Shown: positions 11,966 through 23,758 of the stretch, in pieces | Numbering within the stretch: position 1 is the stretch's first letter | Layout: each line of letters opens with the position of its first letter | Assembly: GCA_022579005.1 (NCBI GenBank) | Contig: MU401748.1 | Location: 1-40,044 of the forward strand | Origin: Poronia punctata | Taxonomy: Eukaryota > Ascomycota > Sordariomycetes > Xylariales > Xylariaceae | Direction of reading: 5' to 3' | Length of the DNA stretch: 40,044 nucleotides | Position numbers and translations under genes: made by a program | Notes under the pieces: generated by a model | Seen by the model: the letters and a program-made list of their open reading frames with translations, nothing else | Told to the model about the DNA's origin: nothing | Databases searched by the model: none

Positions 11966-13223
11966 TGCGATACGTCTACGAGAGCGGATATGTCAGGATT
12001 GAATACGCGGCAGCCGGTGGTTGAGAAATGGCGTAGAATCAGGATGCAAGCAAGTAAGTACCTAGTGTAGAGTGGCAAAGCTCACGATAGAATTCTTGTT
12101 GGCGAGTAGATAGTGTGAGCGGGGATAGGTAGTCGGAATACTTGGGCTTAAAGGTCGCAAGGCTGTACAGGAACGGGCCGGTTTTTCGGAGACTATACTA
12201 ATGCGAAAAGCAGGTGGTTGGCGTAGTCGAAGAGGATAACAAAGTAGGAAGTAGGTAGAGACTTGTATGTGTACGTCAGGAGCCAAAGTGTTCAGATGCA
12301 CAGTTGGAAACGTAGAGGTAGGTTGACCATGGTGGGGCATCATGTCATTTCTACAGCCTCCAGTGCAGATGTAGCTGAGGTTAGCAAGTACCTAAACTGC
12401 AGCATCATACGTACCTGGAGTTAAGTACAAAAATACATGCTGTACTTCATTTACGTACTTACTTTACTTAGCACTGCACCTCTACAAGTAGGTGACATTT
12501 TCTCTTTGATAATTACAAGTTCATGGCATTGCCAACCTCATATGCAAAGCAGGCATTTACATGGAAGTGTGTATATCCCAAGTATACGTCTACGTTGTCC
12601 TATCCAACTCGAAGCTACGAGTACATAGATATACACGTATCTTATTGCTTACATCTCGGTACAGGGCTTGTTCTCTTGGCATCTATAACCTTCCGCGGGA
12701 ACTCCCTGTAACCTCCTTGGAATTGGCCTGATTATGTTGTTTTCCTGAAAGTGAACGATCTCTCGAGTTTTCATTCAATCATCTGCTACTTTTGCCTTCT
12801 TGTACTTTACACTTCCCTTTGCGCTTCGATTGGTCCTTTTCATGGCCTTCAAAGTAAGTACTTAGGCAATAAGGTACGTTGGCCTAACTAGGGAGCTCAG
12901 GACGTTTGTTTGAACATGGAGCATTCTCATGTGTAGGTATACTTACACATAGGGTAGAGCCTGCTTGGTAATATTTGATTTTGATATATCTTCTCGGATG
13001 GTTTGGGTCACTATAAAGCTTCAATTGCATACGTGTCCAGATATGTCAAGCAAACCCTTGGATAGGTATTCTGATGTTTAGCAAGTAGCTAGCTCAAGAT
13101 TATACAGAAAGGCGTCAATATAAGTGCGCTGTTAGTATGAGAGCTCAAATGCATGTGTTGAAAAGCATTGCCTCAAACCTCAAGAGGGAGACATTGGTGA
13201 TAGGAGGCCGCGACCAGCCCATC
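11966..13223. other. Intergenic, DSK2 upstream region
   Basis: About 1.26 kb between the DSK2 start and the left target duplication of the nested element. It contains several GTACCTA/AAGTAC words (around 12057, 12390 and 12850). Open frames at 12062-12343 and 12437-12711 have no recognisable protein features. The DSK2 promoter and 5' leader should lie at the left end. Confidence 0.5.
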
Positions 13224-13231
13224 CATCTACC
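13224..13231. repeat. Left target-site duplication of the outer element
   Basis: CATCTACC directly before the left TIR, repeated exactly at 21996-22003 after the right TIR. Confidence 0.8.
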
Positions 13232-15605
13232 TAGCCCACCTACGTCTACCTTGAAAAATTCCTACATCCAAGGAGTTTCTCCACTTAGTGCGCATTAGCC
13301 CCCTCCCTTTACATGTTTCCATGGTACAGCGCCTTAGCATGTACCTCCTAGATTAGTAACTTGTAAATAACATATATATAACTTGTTTCTATATGTAAGT
13401 ACTTAAGTAGGTAGGTAGGTACTATAGCGGGAAAATGCGTATAGGAACAATTGTTGTAAAGCCTAACAATGATTGTTTTTAAAGAATAATTGTAGCGTTT
13501 TATGTACCTTGCACTAAAATTAATATAAAAGGTATATTTATAAATCTAGCACTTCTTTGCTAGCTGTTATATAATTAACAAAATTTAAATAAGCATATAA
13601 GTTATAAACTTAAAAATAGTACAAACTTTTATTAGCAGCTATTTTATTTTTTTTTATTTTATAATAAATTAATATTTAATAGTTAATTATACTATGTAAT
13701 TATAATATAATTATACTAAAAACAGTAAAAAAGCTATATAAATACTTAATAATAAACAAAGATTTTTATTATTTAATATATATCTTTTAACTAAATAAAC
13801 TTAGTAGTAAAGATTATAATATTAGCTAAATTGCTTTAAATACTTAATAATAAAACTAGTTAAGCTATTTTTAATAGTTTTATTATTATTATTATTAGTT
13901 TTCTTGCTAATATTAAAAAAATTAATTTTATTAAAATCTAGCTTTTTAATATTGTTTAGTAATATTTTCTTATTTATATTATTGTTTACTTTATAAAGGC
14001 AAGCAGTTATAGCAGTACTTTATTAACTAAAAGCAATAAAGCTAAATATAGTAATACTTTATATAGCAAAATTAAAGTAGCTTTATAAACTTAATTAGTA
14101 ACGTATAGCTAAAGCAAACTAACTTGTTATAAAGCTGCCTTTTTTTACTTTTAAGCCTCTTTTTTTTAAGCTTTTTTTTTTAAAGCTACTTACTTTTTTA
14201 AAGCTACCTATTTTAAAAGCAAAGTGCAACTGCTAACTTTTATATTAGCAAAAATATAAAAATAAAAAATCTTTACTAAAAAGTAAATAAAAAAGCATGC
14301 TAAATATAAAGCCTTGTTAAGATTAAAATAGCAAAAGTAAATTAAAAAGCATTATGCTACTTATAGCATAAAAATGTTAACTACTACTAAATAGCGTACT
14401 AGCAGCAAAAGGTAAGGTTAAAAAATATATTTTATAATTAGCAATTTTAAATGCTAGCTTTTTTAAAGCAATACTTTTAGTATTACGTACAGCTTTAGCT
14501 TTAGTTTTATTATTAAACTTAAACTATAAAAATTAGTTAAGCTTAATAGTAGTATATTTAAAGCTAGTTAGTATTATATTAATAAAATTAGCAACTTTTT
14601 TATATAACTAAACATTTTAAACAAAGTGCAAATTATAAAAGCTGCGTTTAGGCTATTTAATAGTTATTTTAAATAATTTAAACTATTATAATATTAGCTA
14701 AATATAATAAAGCAAAATATATTATATAAAATAAAGTTTAAAAAAATAAGTTAATATAAAAGCAAAAATATAATAAAGCAAAGCAAAGCAAAAATATAAT
14801 AAATAAAAATATAACAATTTTACTTATAGCCTTGTTTAAAGCTAGTTTGCTTTTAATTAAAAAAAATTGCTTTAAAAAAATATTTTAAAAATGTTGCTTA
14901 ATAAACTAAATATAAAGCTTTTTGCTATTTTTTTTATTAAACATTTTATTAACTATAAAAACTTAGTAGTTTGCTAAGCTATAAAGATTTTTAAACAAGT
15001 TAGCATTAATACGCTTTTTAAAAAACTTAATAACTATATTATAGCTTTTAAAAGTAAAAATATTAACTTTAAGCTTAAAAGCAAAGCTGTTAATTATTTT
15101 AAAAGTATAGCTTTAATAAAATTATTAGTATTTATAATATAAAAAAAAATAGCTAAGCACTAATATATATATTAGTAGTAAGATTATACTTTTAATTACT
15201 ATATTGCTTAAAAAAGTGCTTATATAAGTTATATATAGTTATTAAGTTTAAGTTAATATTAAAAAAGGCCTTTTTAATAGTAAAAAATATTATTTTATTA
15301 ATATTTAAAGCAATAAAATGCTTATAAAACTTAAACTTAAAAACTTTTTTTATTGTATTATACTTTTTATTAGTAACTTATTTATAATTTTTAAAAAAAA
15401 AAAATATATAGTTTAAGCTGCTTAAGTTAATAATAGCTTTAATATTAACATAAGTTGCTTTTTTAAATATATTTAAGTATAGCTTCTTTATAGTTTTATT
15501 TTTTTTTAACTTAGTAAACTTAGCGCTTAAAGTAAAAGCTAAAGTAGTAGCACTTTTTATAATAGCTATTGCAACTATAAAAGTAGCAAGTATACTAGCT
15601 AAAGC

Positions 15606-15700
15606 ACTTTAGCTAAAAGTTATACTTTAGCTAAAAGTTGCACTTTAGCTAAAAGTTAAGCTTAAGCTAAAAGTTAAGCTTAGGCTAAAAGTTAAGCTTA
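15606..15700. repeat. Tandem repeat of a GCTAAAAGTT unit, ~18-20 bp
   Basis: About five to six units containing GCTAAAAGTT follow one another. The first three read ACTTTAGCTAAAAGTT; later ones change to TTAAGCTAAAAGTT. It lies within the inner AT-rich element. Confidence 0.75.
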
Positions 15701-18700
15701 TACTAGCTATAATATTTTAGCAACTTTAAGCAGTACCTTTGCAGCTTTAAATATAGTAAAAAAGTTAAATATAAAAAATTAATTAAAAACAAAAAATATA
15801 AAATTAAAGTATAAACAATAAAAAAATAAATTATAAAAGTATTTAACTTATAGTAGTACTAAATATAGTATGCTGTTTTTTTTAAAGTACGTTGCGCTGC
15901 TAGCAAGATTTTTATAAAAAAAGAAAACTTTTTTAATTAAATATTATAAAACCTAAATATTAAAATATTAGCAGTTATAAATATAATAGTATTATATTAA
16001 TTAGTATAAAGGAGAAAATAATATTAAATAAAGTAGTTATTAATATAAGATGTTAATATTAAAAAAAAGGATTAGAAATAAAAGAAATTTAAAATTAATA
16101 AGTATTAAAAAAAATATATATAAATAAGAAAAAAATTATATTGCCTTAATAAGAGCTTTATTATTAATATAAAATAATTAATAAGCAATAAATAATATAA
16201 ACAAAGTTAAGTTGCTTTAAAGTTTAATAAAATTAGCAAAGTTAGTATAAATAAAAGTAGTAAGGTAGTATAAGTTACAAAGTACCTTTACTAACTACTA
16301 AAGCTTAAAAAGTACTTTTACTTTAAGCAAACATTTTTTAAGCTACTATACTTAATAACTATACTTTTAAAAAAATTTAAAAATTAATTAAAAAGCTAAA
16401 CTATTTTTTTTTATTTTTTTTTTAATTAAAAGCACTTACTTTTTCTTTTAATATTACGTTTACAAAATGCTATAAACATATATAGGCTTGCTACCTAAGC
16501 AAAAAGGTTAAAAACTTAAAAAGTAAGTAAGCTTTAAAACTAAAAAGTTATAAAATAAAAATAAAAACTTAATAAACTAAAAAAGCAAATTTAATAATGC
16601 TTTATTTAAAAATAATAAATTTAATAATAATAGTATGCTTATAAGTATAAGTAGTTCTTTTAAAACTTGCAAGCTTACTTTATAAAGTATTAAAAAAGTA
16701 AATAAAAAAAAATAAAAAAAAGGTGCTAAACAATTTTATAGGCAATATACTAATTAATATAAATAATAACAGTTAAAAAACTAATAAAAAACTAGGTAAA
16801 CCTTAAATTCTAATTTTTTACCCTTTATTATATATTTTATAATGTTGTTATATTTTGCTAATAACTAACTAATAAAAAGTATTAATATTAAACATATTAA
16901 TAACAACATATAAATAGTTAGTAAAAGTAACTATACTATATAGCTTTAATTTAAAAATATTATTAGTGCTGCTAACTACAACAAAAAGTTTAATAAAGCT
17001 TTTAAGCCTAAACTTTTTAATAAAAAAAGCAATAAAGCGTTTAAAATTTTTTTTATTAATAAAAAAAAGCGTACTTTTATTATGCTCTTTAAACTAAAAG
17101 TATTATATTAGTTTTTGTTTAAATAACTTTTTACTATAAACAAGTTTATTTTTATTTTTATAAAACAAAATAAGTTTATTAAAACGTTTTGCTTTAAGCA
17201 ATTTTTAGTAATATATGCAAACTTATAAAAACTTAGCTAAATAAAATAAAGTATACTAAAAAAAAAACTACATTTACTAAAAAACAATAATAGTAAAGTT
17301 TTTTAAAATATTTAAAAACTCTTAAAGCATTTATTAACTTTTTTTAGCTAATATTATAAGCGCTTGCTATTAATTAATATATACAAAGCTTAAGTTTTTT
17401 TAAAAGCTAAAAAAATGCTTTTTATTACTTGCTAACGCTATAAAAAAGTTTTTAAGCGTTTAGTAGCTAAAGCTTATAGTAAAAAAACTTAAAAGCACAA
17501 AAAAAGAAAAGCTACTGCTAAAAATAACAATATAAATAATAAAAATAAACTGCTTGCTTTTACTAAGTTAACTTATTTTAACTTTCTATTTTTATTTAAA
17601 GCTTTTGCAGCTTTTAATATAATAAAAAACGTTTATTAAAGCTTTAATTGCTTTATTAATTAATTTAAAAAGTTTTTTAAATCCTAAGCTTAAACAAGTT
17701 CTAACTATATATTATAAAGCATATATTCCTATATACTAATTAAAAAATATGCTATTATATACGCTAGCAACAATATATACTATTAGTATATAAATAATTT
17801 TTATTACTGCTAGTTAATTAATAATAACTTTAAAAAAGTAACTAGCTTTTATATTAGTTATATTATTAGCTTTAAATAAAATCTTTATAAGAACTTTTGC
17901 ACTTAAAAAAGTAATAAAATACTAGCTTTTTAAATAAAGCTATATTTTAATAATATTTTTATAGTAAATTATCTAATAAGCATTTAACTAGATTTATTAA
18001 TAATAAAAAACAAGTTTATTTTACTTATTAACCTTATATTAACTTATATTTTTAAATTTTATATGTTTTTTTTTATACTAGTTTATAAAAACTATATCTT
18101 TAAAAAATGCTATAAGCCTCTTAGTATGCTGCAAGCTAGCTATAGTAAAAAAAATATATATTTAAAATATATAACTTTTATTAATATAAAAATTAAAGCT
18201 TAGTAAGACATAGTTTGCCATGCTATAATTATTTATTAAGATTATAATAAAAAAATTAAAAAGTATATAGTACCTTTTTGCTATACTTATTTTATTAAAG
18301 GCAAGTTAAAGCTAAAATACTATAGCTACAAACTATTTAATTTATAAGATTAAGCAAACCTAAACGTTTGCTTTATAATATTTATTTTTATTTAAATCTT
18401 TATTAATAAATTTAGCATATTTTTTAATTTTTATTAAAGTTTTATAAAATACTACATTACTTTATATAGTTTATTAGCAAAAAATTGTTTTTACTTTAGC
18501 AATATTATTTTTTTTGTTTTTAAGCTTTATAGCTTAAACTTTAATAATATAATAAAAGGACTAAAAACTTTAACTAACTTTAATTAAAGTATAAAAGTTA
18601 AAATTAAAGGTTAAAAAGTAGTCTTTTGTATCTAAACTATAGTCTTTATTAGTAATATACTTTAATAAGCTAAAAACAGTAGTTTTAAAAAGCCTTAAGC

Positions 18701-20815
18701 TTTTAAATATTACTATAACTACTATATTAAATTTAGCTAAAAGCAAAATAAAATAAACCTTGTTTGCTATAAGCAATATTATTACTAGCTAATATATATA
18801 CAAAACAAAATAAAAAAGCTTAAAAGCACAAAACAAGATAACTTTAATTAACAATAAAGGCTTAATACTTTTTACCTTGTACTAAAAATTATAACACCAG
18901 CGCTTAATATTATTTTTACTTACTTATATAATATATATTATTTTAAATATGCTAAACTTTTTAACTTAAAACATTTTTTTTTTTATAATAATATTTTTAC
19001 TGCTAACATAATAAATAATTATACCTTTTACTTACATATATTTTAATTTTTTTTTAGTTTTTATTAACTTTAGTTTTTAAAGCATTACTTATTAAGTTAT
19101 AAAATGTTTGCTTATACTTTATAAAAAAAAATAATTCCTATTTTTCTATATAGTTAGCTTTAGCCTAAACACCTTAAAAAAAACTTCTTAACGCATGCTA
19201 AAAACGTTATAAACAATCTTGTTAACTTTATTATTTTTACATTTATAACTATAGCAAAAAGCAATATAGTTTTAATAAAAAACTTTATACTTTAAAACAA
19301 CTTTAAAACTATAAAATAGCTAGTTTATGCTAGTTATAAAGCTTTTAACAAGCTATGCTACATTATAATAATAGCATTATTTTATACTAGTTTTATAGCA
19401 TTAAATATAACAATAAAAAAAAAAGTTAGTAGCTAGACTTAAAAACTTTTGTTTATAAAAAATACTATACGTTTAAACATATATATTACCTTTTATTATT
19501 ATAATTTTATAGCTAAATATGCTATAGTAGTAAACTATAACGTATTAATAAGCAAAAACCTTTACTAGTAAGTTAAACTTTGCTAAGCAGCTTTATATAA
19601 CAGCACATAACTAGCCCTATAAAGTATATACTTTTAACTTATAAATTAAAATAAACTAAAAAATCTTAGTTTTTTTCTTGTTAATTTTACTTTTTTTATT
19701 TTTAAAAGTACTAAGTTAAAGCTATTATTAATTAGCATATAACTATAAGTATAACTAATACGCGCTTTTAAATAGTTTAAACGTTAAGTATATAAAACAA
19801 ACTACTTAAATATTAAAAAGGTTTTTTTTATTAAACTAAACAGTTAAATAACCTTTTGCTTTATGCTTTACAATATAATATAACATAATAACCTAGGACT
19901 TATAGCTAATATTTAGTACTTATATAAGCATTGCCTAACCTTATTTAAAAGAGCACTAGCTTAATCTAATTAAAATAAACTAAAACAAAAGCTTTAAGCT
20001 GCTAAAAACTAAAATAATTATAAGCTTAATATAGCCGTCTTAGTAAATAAAAGCTATTAAAACCCCTTTATTATTAATAAGATCTTAATTAAAAAAATAA
20101 AAAAGCTAATATATATTATTTAAAAAAAACAATCCTTACTTTTTTAAACTAAGCAAATATTTAAAGCTTTTTTATTAAAGTTAAAGCTTATATACTATAT
20201 AAACTATAAAAAACCTAACTATTAGCTTTTAGCTTATAAAAATTAAGCTATAGTCTAGTATACTTACAAGTATGCCTTTAATTAACTATAAATAGCTAAA
20301 AAGTAAGTATACTGTTTTAATACCCTTGTGCAAGCATTTAACCTTACTATTAACTTAAATAAAAAAGTAAAGTTATTATAACCTAATTAATGCTTTTAAT
20401 AATAAAAAAAACAAACGTTTTATTTTTAGCAAAAAACAGGCTATAATTTATTATAAACATAAATATAGCTATATTAATTATATTTTCTTTTTTAACATTT
20501 ATAGTAAACATTATATTTTTTTTATTATTATACCCTTTAAACATACTAAAAAAGTTAATTATATTTTTAGCTTAAAAATAATATAAAAATATAAAAATGC
20601 TATTATAATAATTAATATTATAGTACATATTAAACTTTACAATATTTTTAATACTAATATATTTTAAGCAATTAAGCTATCTTTATTTTATATTATTAAC
20701 ATTTTAAGTATTAGTTACGTATATAACAACTAAAATATTAAAATGTTTTAACTTATATATATAGTATATATACAATATAATTTTTATTAGCAGCTTTAAT
20801 CTAATATTTACAATA

Positions 20816-21150
20816 GTGCCTATTACAATGCTTTTTTTTTATTTAAAGTATACATTTTACTTTAATCCGCTTTACATTAATTTTATTTATTTAATATTTA
20901 ATAGTGCTTATTATAATACTTCTTTTTTATTTAAAGTATACATTCTACTTTAATCTACTTTGCATTAGTTTTATTTATTTAACATTAAAAATAGTACCTA
21001 TTTATTACAATGCTTTTATTTTATTATTTAAAGTATACATTTTATTTAATCCGCTTTATATTAATCTTATTTATTTAATATTAAAAATAGTACCTATTTA
21101 TTGCAATGCTTTTATTTTACTATTTTAAAGTATGCATTTTATTTACTATT
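20816..21150. repeat. Tandem repeat, ~4 x 88-96 bp
   Basis: Units begin with GTGCC or GTACC at 20816, 20904, 20994 and 21090, spaced 88, 90 and 96 bp apart. Each contains ATTTAAAGTATACATT, a CTTTAATC-like word and TTATTTATTTAA. The copies have diverged by substitutions and small indels. Confidence 0.85.
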
Positions 21151-21359
21151 TAATTAATTATATTATTATTACTAACTAATAATTTTAATAGTTCTTAAAA
21201 TAATCAATTTAACAGATTTTTTAACCTAAACCCTTTGCTTATAATAAGTAAATATACCTTTTTTCTTACCAGTTTTTCTAAGCTAACATCTAATATACTA
21301 AATTTATTTAACCTTAATTACATTTGTTATAAGCTAGTTATAATATTAGTCTTTTTTAC

Positions 21360-21480
21360 ATTTATAGCTAAAAAAAAGTAAAAATAAAAATAAAAGCAAT
21401 AAAAGTAAAAATAGAAATAAAAATAAAGGCAATAAAAATAAAAATAAAAATAAAAATAAAAGTAAAAATAAATCTTAGTG
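21360..21480. repeat. AATAAA-type low-complexity tract
   Basis: Degenerate hexamer array of AATAAA, AGTAAA and GCAATAAA words near the right end of the inner element. Confidence 0.7.
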
Positions 21481-21748
21481 CATAAAAAAGCAAAAAAAGG
21501 GCTAGAATAGTAGCAGCAATTAAAAAGCAGTTAACTAAATATTATTAAAACAAATATAATATATTATTAATTAAGCTAAACTATAAATAAAATATCTGCT
21601 AGTAAAGCAGCAAAGCTGCGCTATAACAATTTTAAGTAAACAATAATTATTAAACCAACAATAATTGTTTTTAATACTATAATTAGAAAAAAAAGCTATA
21701 GTTATAGGTCTAACAATCATTGTTCCCAGCCACATTGTTTCGCTATAG

Positions 21749-21842
21749 TAGGTAGGTAGGTAGGTAGGTAGGTAGGTAGGTAGGTAGGTAGGTAGGTAGG
21801 TAGGTAGGTAGGTAGGTAGGTAGGTAGGTAAGTAGGTAGGTA
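21749..21842. repeat. (TAGG)n microsatellite, about 23 copies
   Basis: Continuous TAGG tetranucleotide array with one TAAG interruption near its right end. Three copies of the same repeat lie on the other side of the inner element (13408-13420), showing that the insertion split the array. Confidence 0.95.
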
Positions 21843-21995
21843 TACCTAGCAGTCCTTGCAGGTTAAGTCATTTTTCTATAAAATACTTAGGCAAGAGACG
21901 CTGCGTTGCGATCTGCATGCTGGCGTTAAGTATTTAGACCTAAGTGGGGAACTCCTTAGATGTAGGAATTTTTCAAGGTAGACGTAGGTGGGCTA

Positions 21996-22003
21996 CATCT
22001 ACC
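21996..22003. repeat. Right target-site duplication of the outer element
   Basis: CATCTACC directly after the right TIR, identical to 13224-13231. Confidence 0.8.
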
Positions 22004-22378
22004 TACGTGAGGTACTGTACAGTTAATCGGTACTCGTAGTGATTATGAGGTAACTCCGTACTGGAAAGGGCCTAGCCTAGCCGCGGGTTGGCTGGTAGGC
22101 TAATACATGTAATTAAGGGATCTACCGAGGTAGGAAAGTCAACACCATGAAAGGAAGGCGCAGTACCTACGGTATGTACTCCTCCCTGACCATCATCAAC
22201 AGGAGGTTTGAAGTTTGAACGACTGGTTCTTTCATCTTTTTTTGTAATACTCTTATTACTAGCAAGACTGAAAAAGGTGAGCAACAGATATTCGCTCTGC
22301 CCTACTCGAACCATTACTATTGCAACCCAGCTTATCCTAACCATTGCTTGCTCAAGTGTCTTACTCAATTCACACAGT
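22004..22378. promoter_or_regulatory. Quinone oxidoreductase upstream region
   Basis: About 375 bp between the outer transposon and the start codon of the quinone oxidoreductase gene, so the transposon ends close to this promoter. No specific factor site is recognised. Confidence 0.4.
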
Positions 22379-23599
22379 ATGAAGGGAATTCAAGTTGCAC
22401 AATATGTCAAGGTAAGAGGACCACAACATGGCGACCACACCAACATGAGGAGGGACGAGAGAGGTAGAGGATGGGAGCGCATGATTTTAACTTATTTGAT
22501 TTGATATAAGTAGGGCCCCAAGGAGCTCCAGGTGACGGAGCTTTCCGATCCCAAGCCGTCGCCCGATCAATATGTTATTGAGGTGCACGCCGCAGCTACC
22601 AATTTTTTTGATATCTTGCAGATACAGGGCAAATATCAAAATCAGCCGCGTAAGTACCAGTTTTAGGTTTCACTACATCCCATCTTAGCTAAACTATCAC
22701 TCTTTTTCAAATTCCCTCCCCGACCTTCGCTAACACCGGTGCTCCACCCGGCCCTAGCCTTCCCTTGGGTATCCGGAGCCGAATTCTCCGGCGTAGTGCT
22801 CTCCACGCCTGCAAACACCAAGTCGCCCAAGTTCCCGGTGGGCAGCCGTGTGTTTGGCGGTAGCCAAGGAGCTTATGCCACCAAGGTATGCGCAGCTGAG
22901 GAGCAACTGCTTCCCGTTCCGGAAGGGTGGTCTTTCACCGACGCCGCCGGCCTTTTCGTCACCGCACCTACCAGCTATGGCGCCTTAGTGCAGCGCGCGG
23001 GCGTCAAGGCCGGCGATTGGGTCCTCGTCCACGCAGCCGCAGGCGGTGTTGGTCTAGCCGCTGTTCAAATCGCCAAGGCCTTCGGCGCCACGGTTATTGC
23101 TACGGCGGGCACGGCGCGCAAGCTCGAGGTGGCGCGTGCTTTCGGGGCTGATCATGTTGTCGATTACCGGGACGCGTCTTGGCCTGACAAGGTACGAAAA
23201 CTGACTCCCAAGGGACGTGGTGTCGACATCATCTACGATCCCGTCGGCTTGGTCGATAAGAGCACCAAGTGCGTGGCCTGGAACGGCCGGATACTTGTCG
23301 TCGGTTTCGCCGCGGGCTCGATCGAAAAGGTGGCCATGAACAAGGTCCTACTGAAGAACATCTCGATAGTCGGAATCCACTGGGGCGCGTATGCCAAGTT
23401 CGAGAGGGAGAGCATCCCTGTCGTCTGGCAGGGCATCATGAAGCTCATTGCCGAGGGAAAGTTCAAGGGCACGGTGTTTAGCGACAAGGAATATGTTGGG
23501 CTCGAGAAAATCCCGGATGCCCTGCTTGCTCTCGGTGGTAGGGAAACATGGGGCAAGGTTGTTGTTAAGATTCCTCAGTCCGGGGGAGCCAAGTTATGA
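22379..23599 (+). CDS. NADPH:quinone oxidoreductase (zeta-crystallin-like MDR)
   Basis: A zinc-independent medium-chain dehydrogenase/reductase, expected to reduce quinones or enone-type substrates with NADPH in the cytosol or mitochondria. There are three exons: 22379-22411, 22514-22649 and 22758-23599. Introns are 102 bp (GTAAGA..GTAG) and 108 bp (GTAAGT..CTAG, branch CGCTAAC). The 336-aa product has the usual length. Joined exons read VK-GPKELQVTELSDPKPSPDQYV and QNQP-PFPWVSGAEFSGVV. The nucleotide-binding motif AAAGGVGLAAVQ sits at about 149-160, followed by a dinucleotide fold (GATVIATAG, GADHVVDYR). The cysteine/histidine ligands of zinc alcohol dehydrogenases are absent, as usual for this subfamily. 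The substrate cannot be predicted. The gene converges on the MBL-fold gene, with 159 bp between stops. Confidence 0.92.
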
Positions 23600-23758
23600 T
23601 TTTGGGGGTACACATAAGCATGTTTGTTTCAGAGTAGGCCTGTTCACATATATATAATCTTCTGCATATAACGTAGTGACTTGAGTTTGGCATGCATTAG
23701 GCACATCAGTTGAACCATGTTGTCTCATTCCGTCATTTCATCATTTACGTTCGATATC

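Larger units (their letters stand above)
13422..21748. mobile_element. Inner ~8.3-kb AT-rich element with its own TIRs
   Basis: The extremely AT-rich block starts and ends with the inverted word CTATAGCG (13422-13429; complement at 21741-21748). The terminal 30 bp match at 23 positions, and four of the seven mismatches are transitions. Just inside both ends lie palindromes of the form AACAAT-N-ATTGTT: 13446-13455 and 13465-13477 on the left, 21657-21669 and 21712-21724 on the right. Such subterminal repeats are typical transposase-binding sites. TAGG repeats abut both ends, so it inserted into a microsatellite and its true target duplication (2, 4, 6, 8 or 10 bp) cannot be fixed. No open frame or domain survives; the longest open frames are about 70 codons of low-complexity residues. 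The interior may hold further nested, RIP-mutated elements. Confidence 0.65.
13232..21995. mobile_element. Outer element: short hAT-like TIR transposon, split by an insertion
   Basis: An inverted repeat of about 55 bp bounds this interval. The left arm 13232-13287 begins TAGCCCACCTACGTC. The right arm 21941-21995 is its reverse complement with two substitutions and one indel. The arms are flanked on both sides by the same 8-bp word, CATCTACC (13224-13231 and 21996-22003), a perfect target duplication of the length made by hAT transposases. Removing the AT-rich insertion (13422-21748) leaves only about 440 bp with no coding capacity, so the outer element looks like a non-autonomous MITE. The arms have normal composition and show no RIP-like decay, unlike the insertion inside. 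Assignment to hAT rests on the duplication length only. Confidence 0.8.

Noticed and set aside
12062..12343. 93-codon minus-strand open frame upstream of DSK2
   Set aside because: Low-complexity composition with no domain; it lies where the DSK2 leader and promoter are expected.
18570..18776. 68-codon minus-strand open frame in the AT-rich block
   Set aside because: Composition is dictated by AT content (Leu/Ile/Phe/Lys/Asn) and no motif is seen.
20904..21128. 74-codon open frame in the AT-rich block
   Set aside because: It is a translation of the ~90-bp tandem repeat and contains only repeated hydrophobic low-complexity residues.
13232..21995. Reading the outer element as a Tc1/mariner type with a TA duplication
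   Set aside because: TA flanks both shortened arms, but placing TA inside the TIR gives a longer inverted repeat and a perfect 8-bp duplication, which explains more bases.
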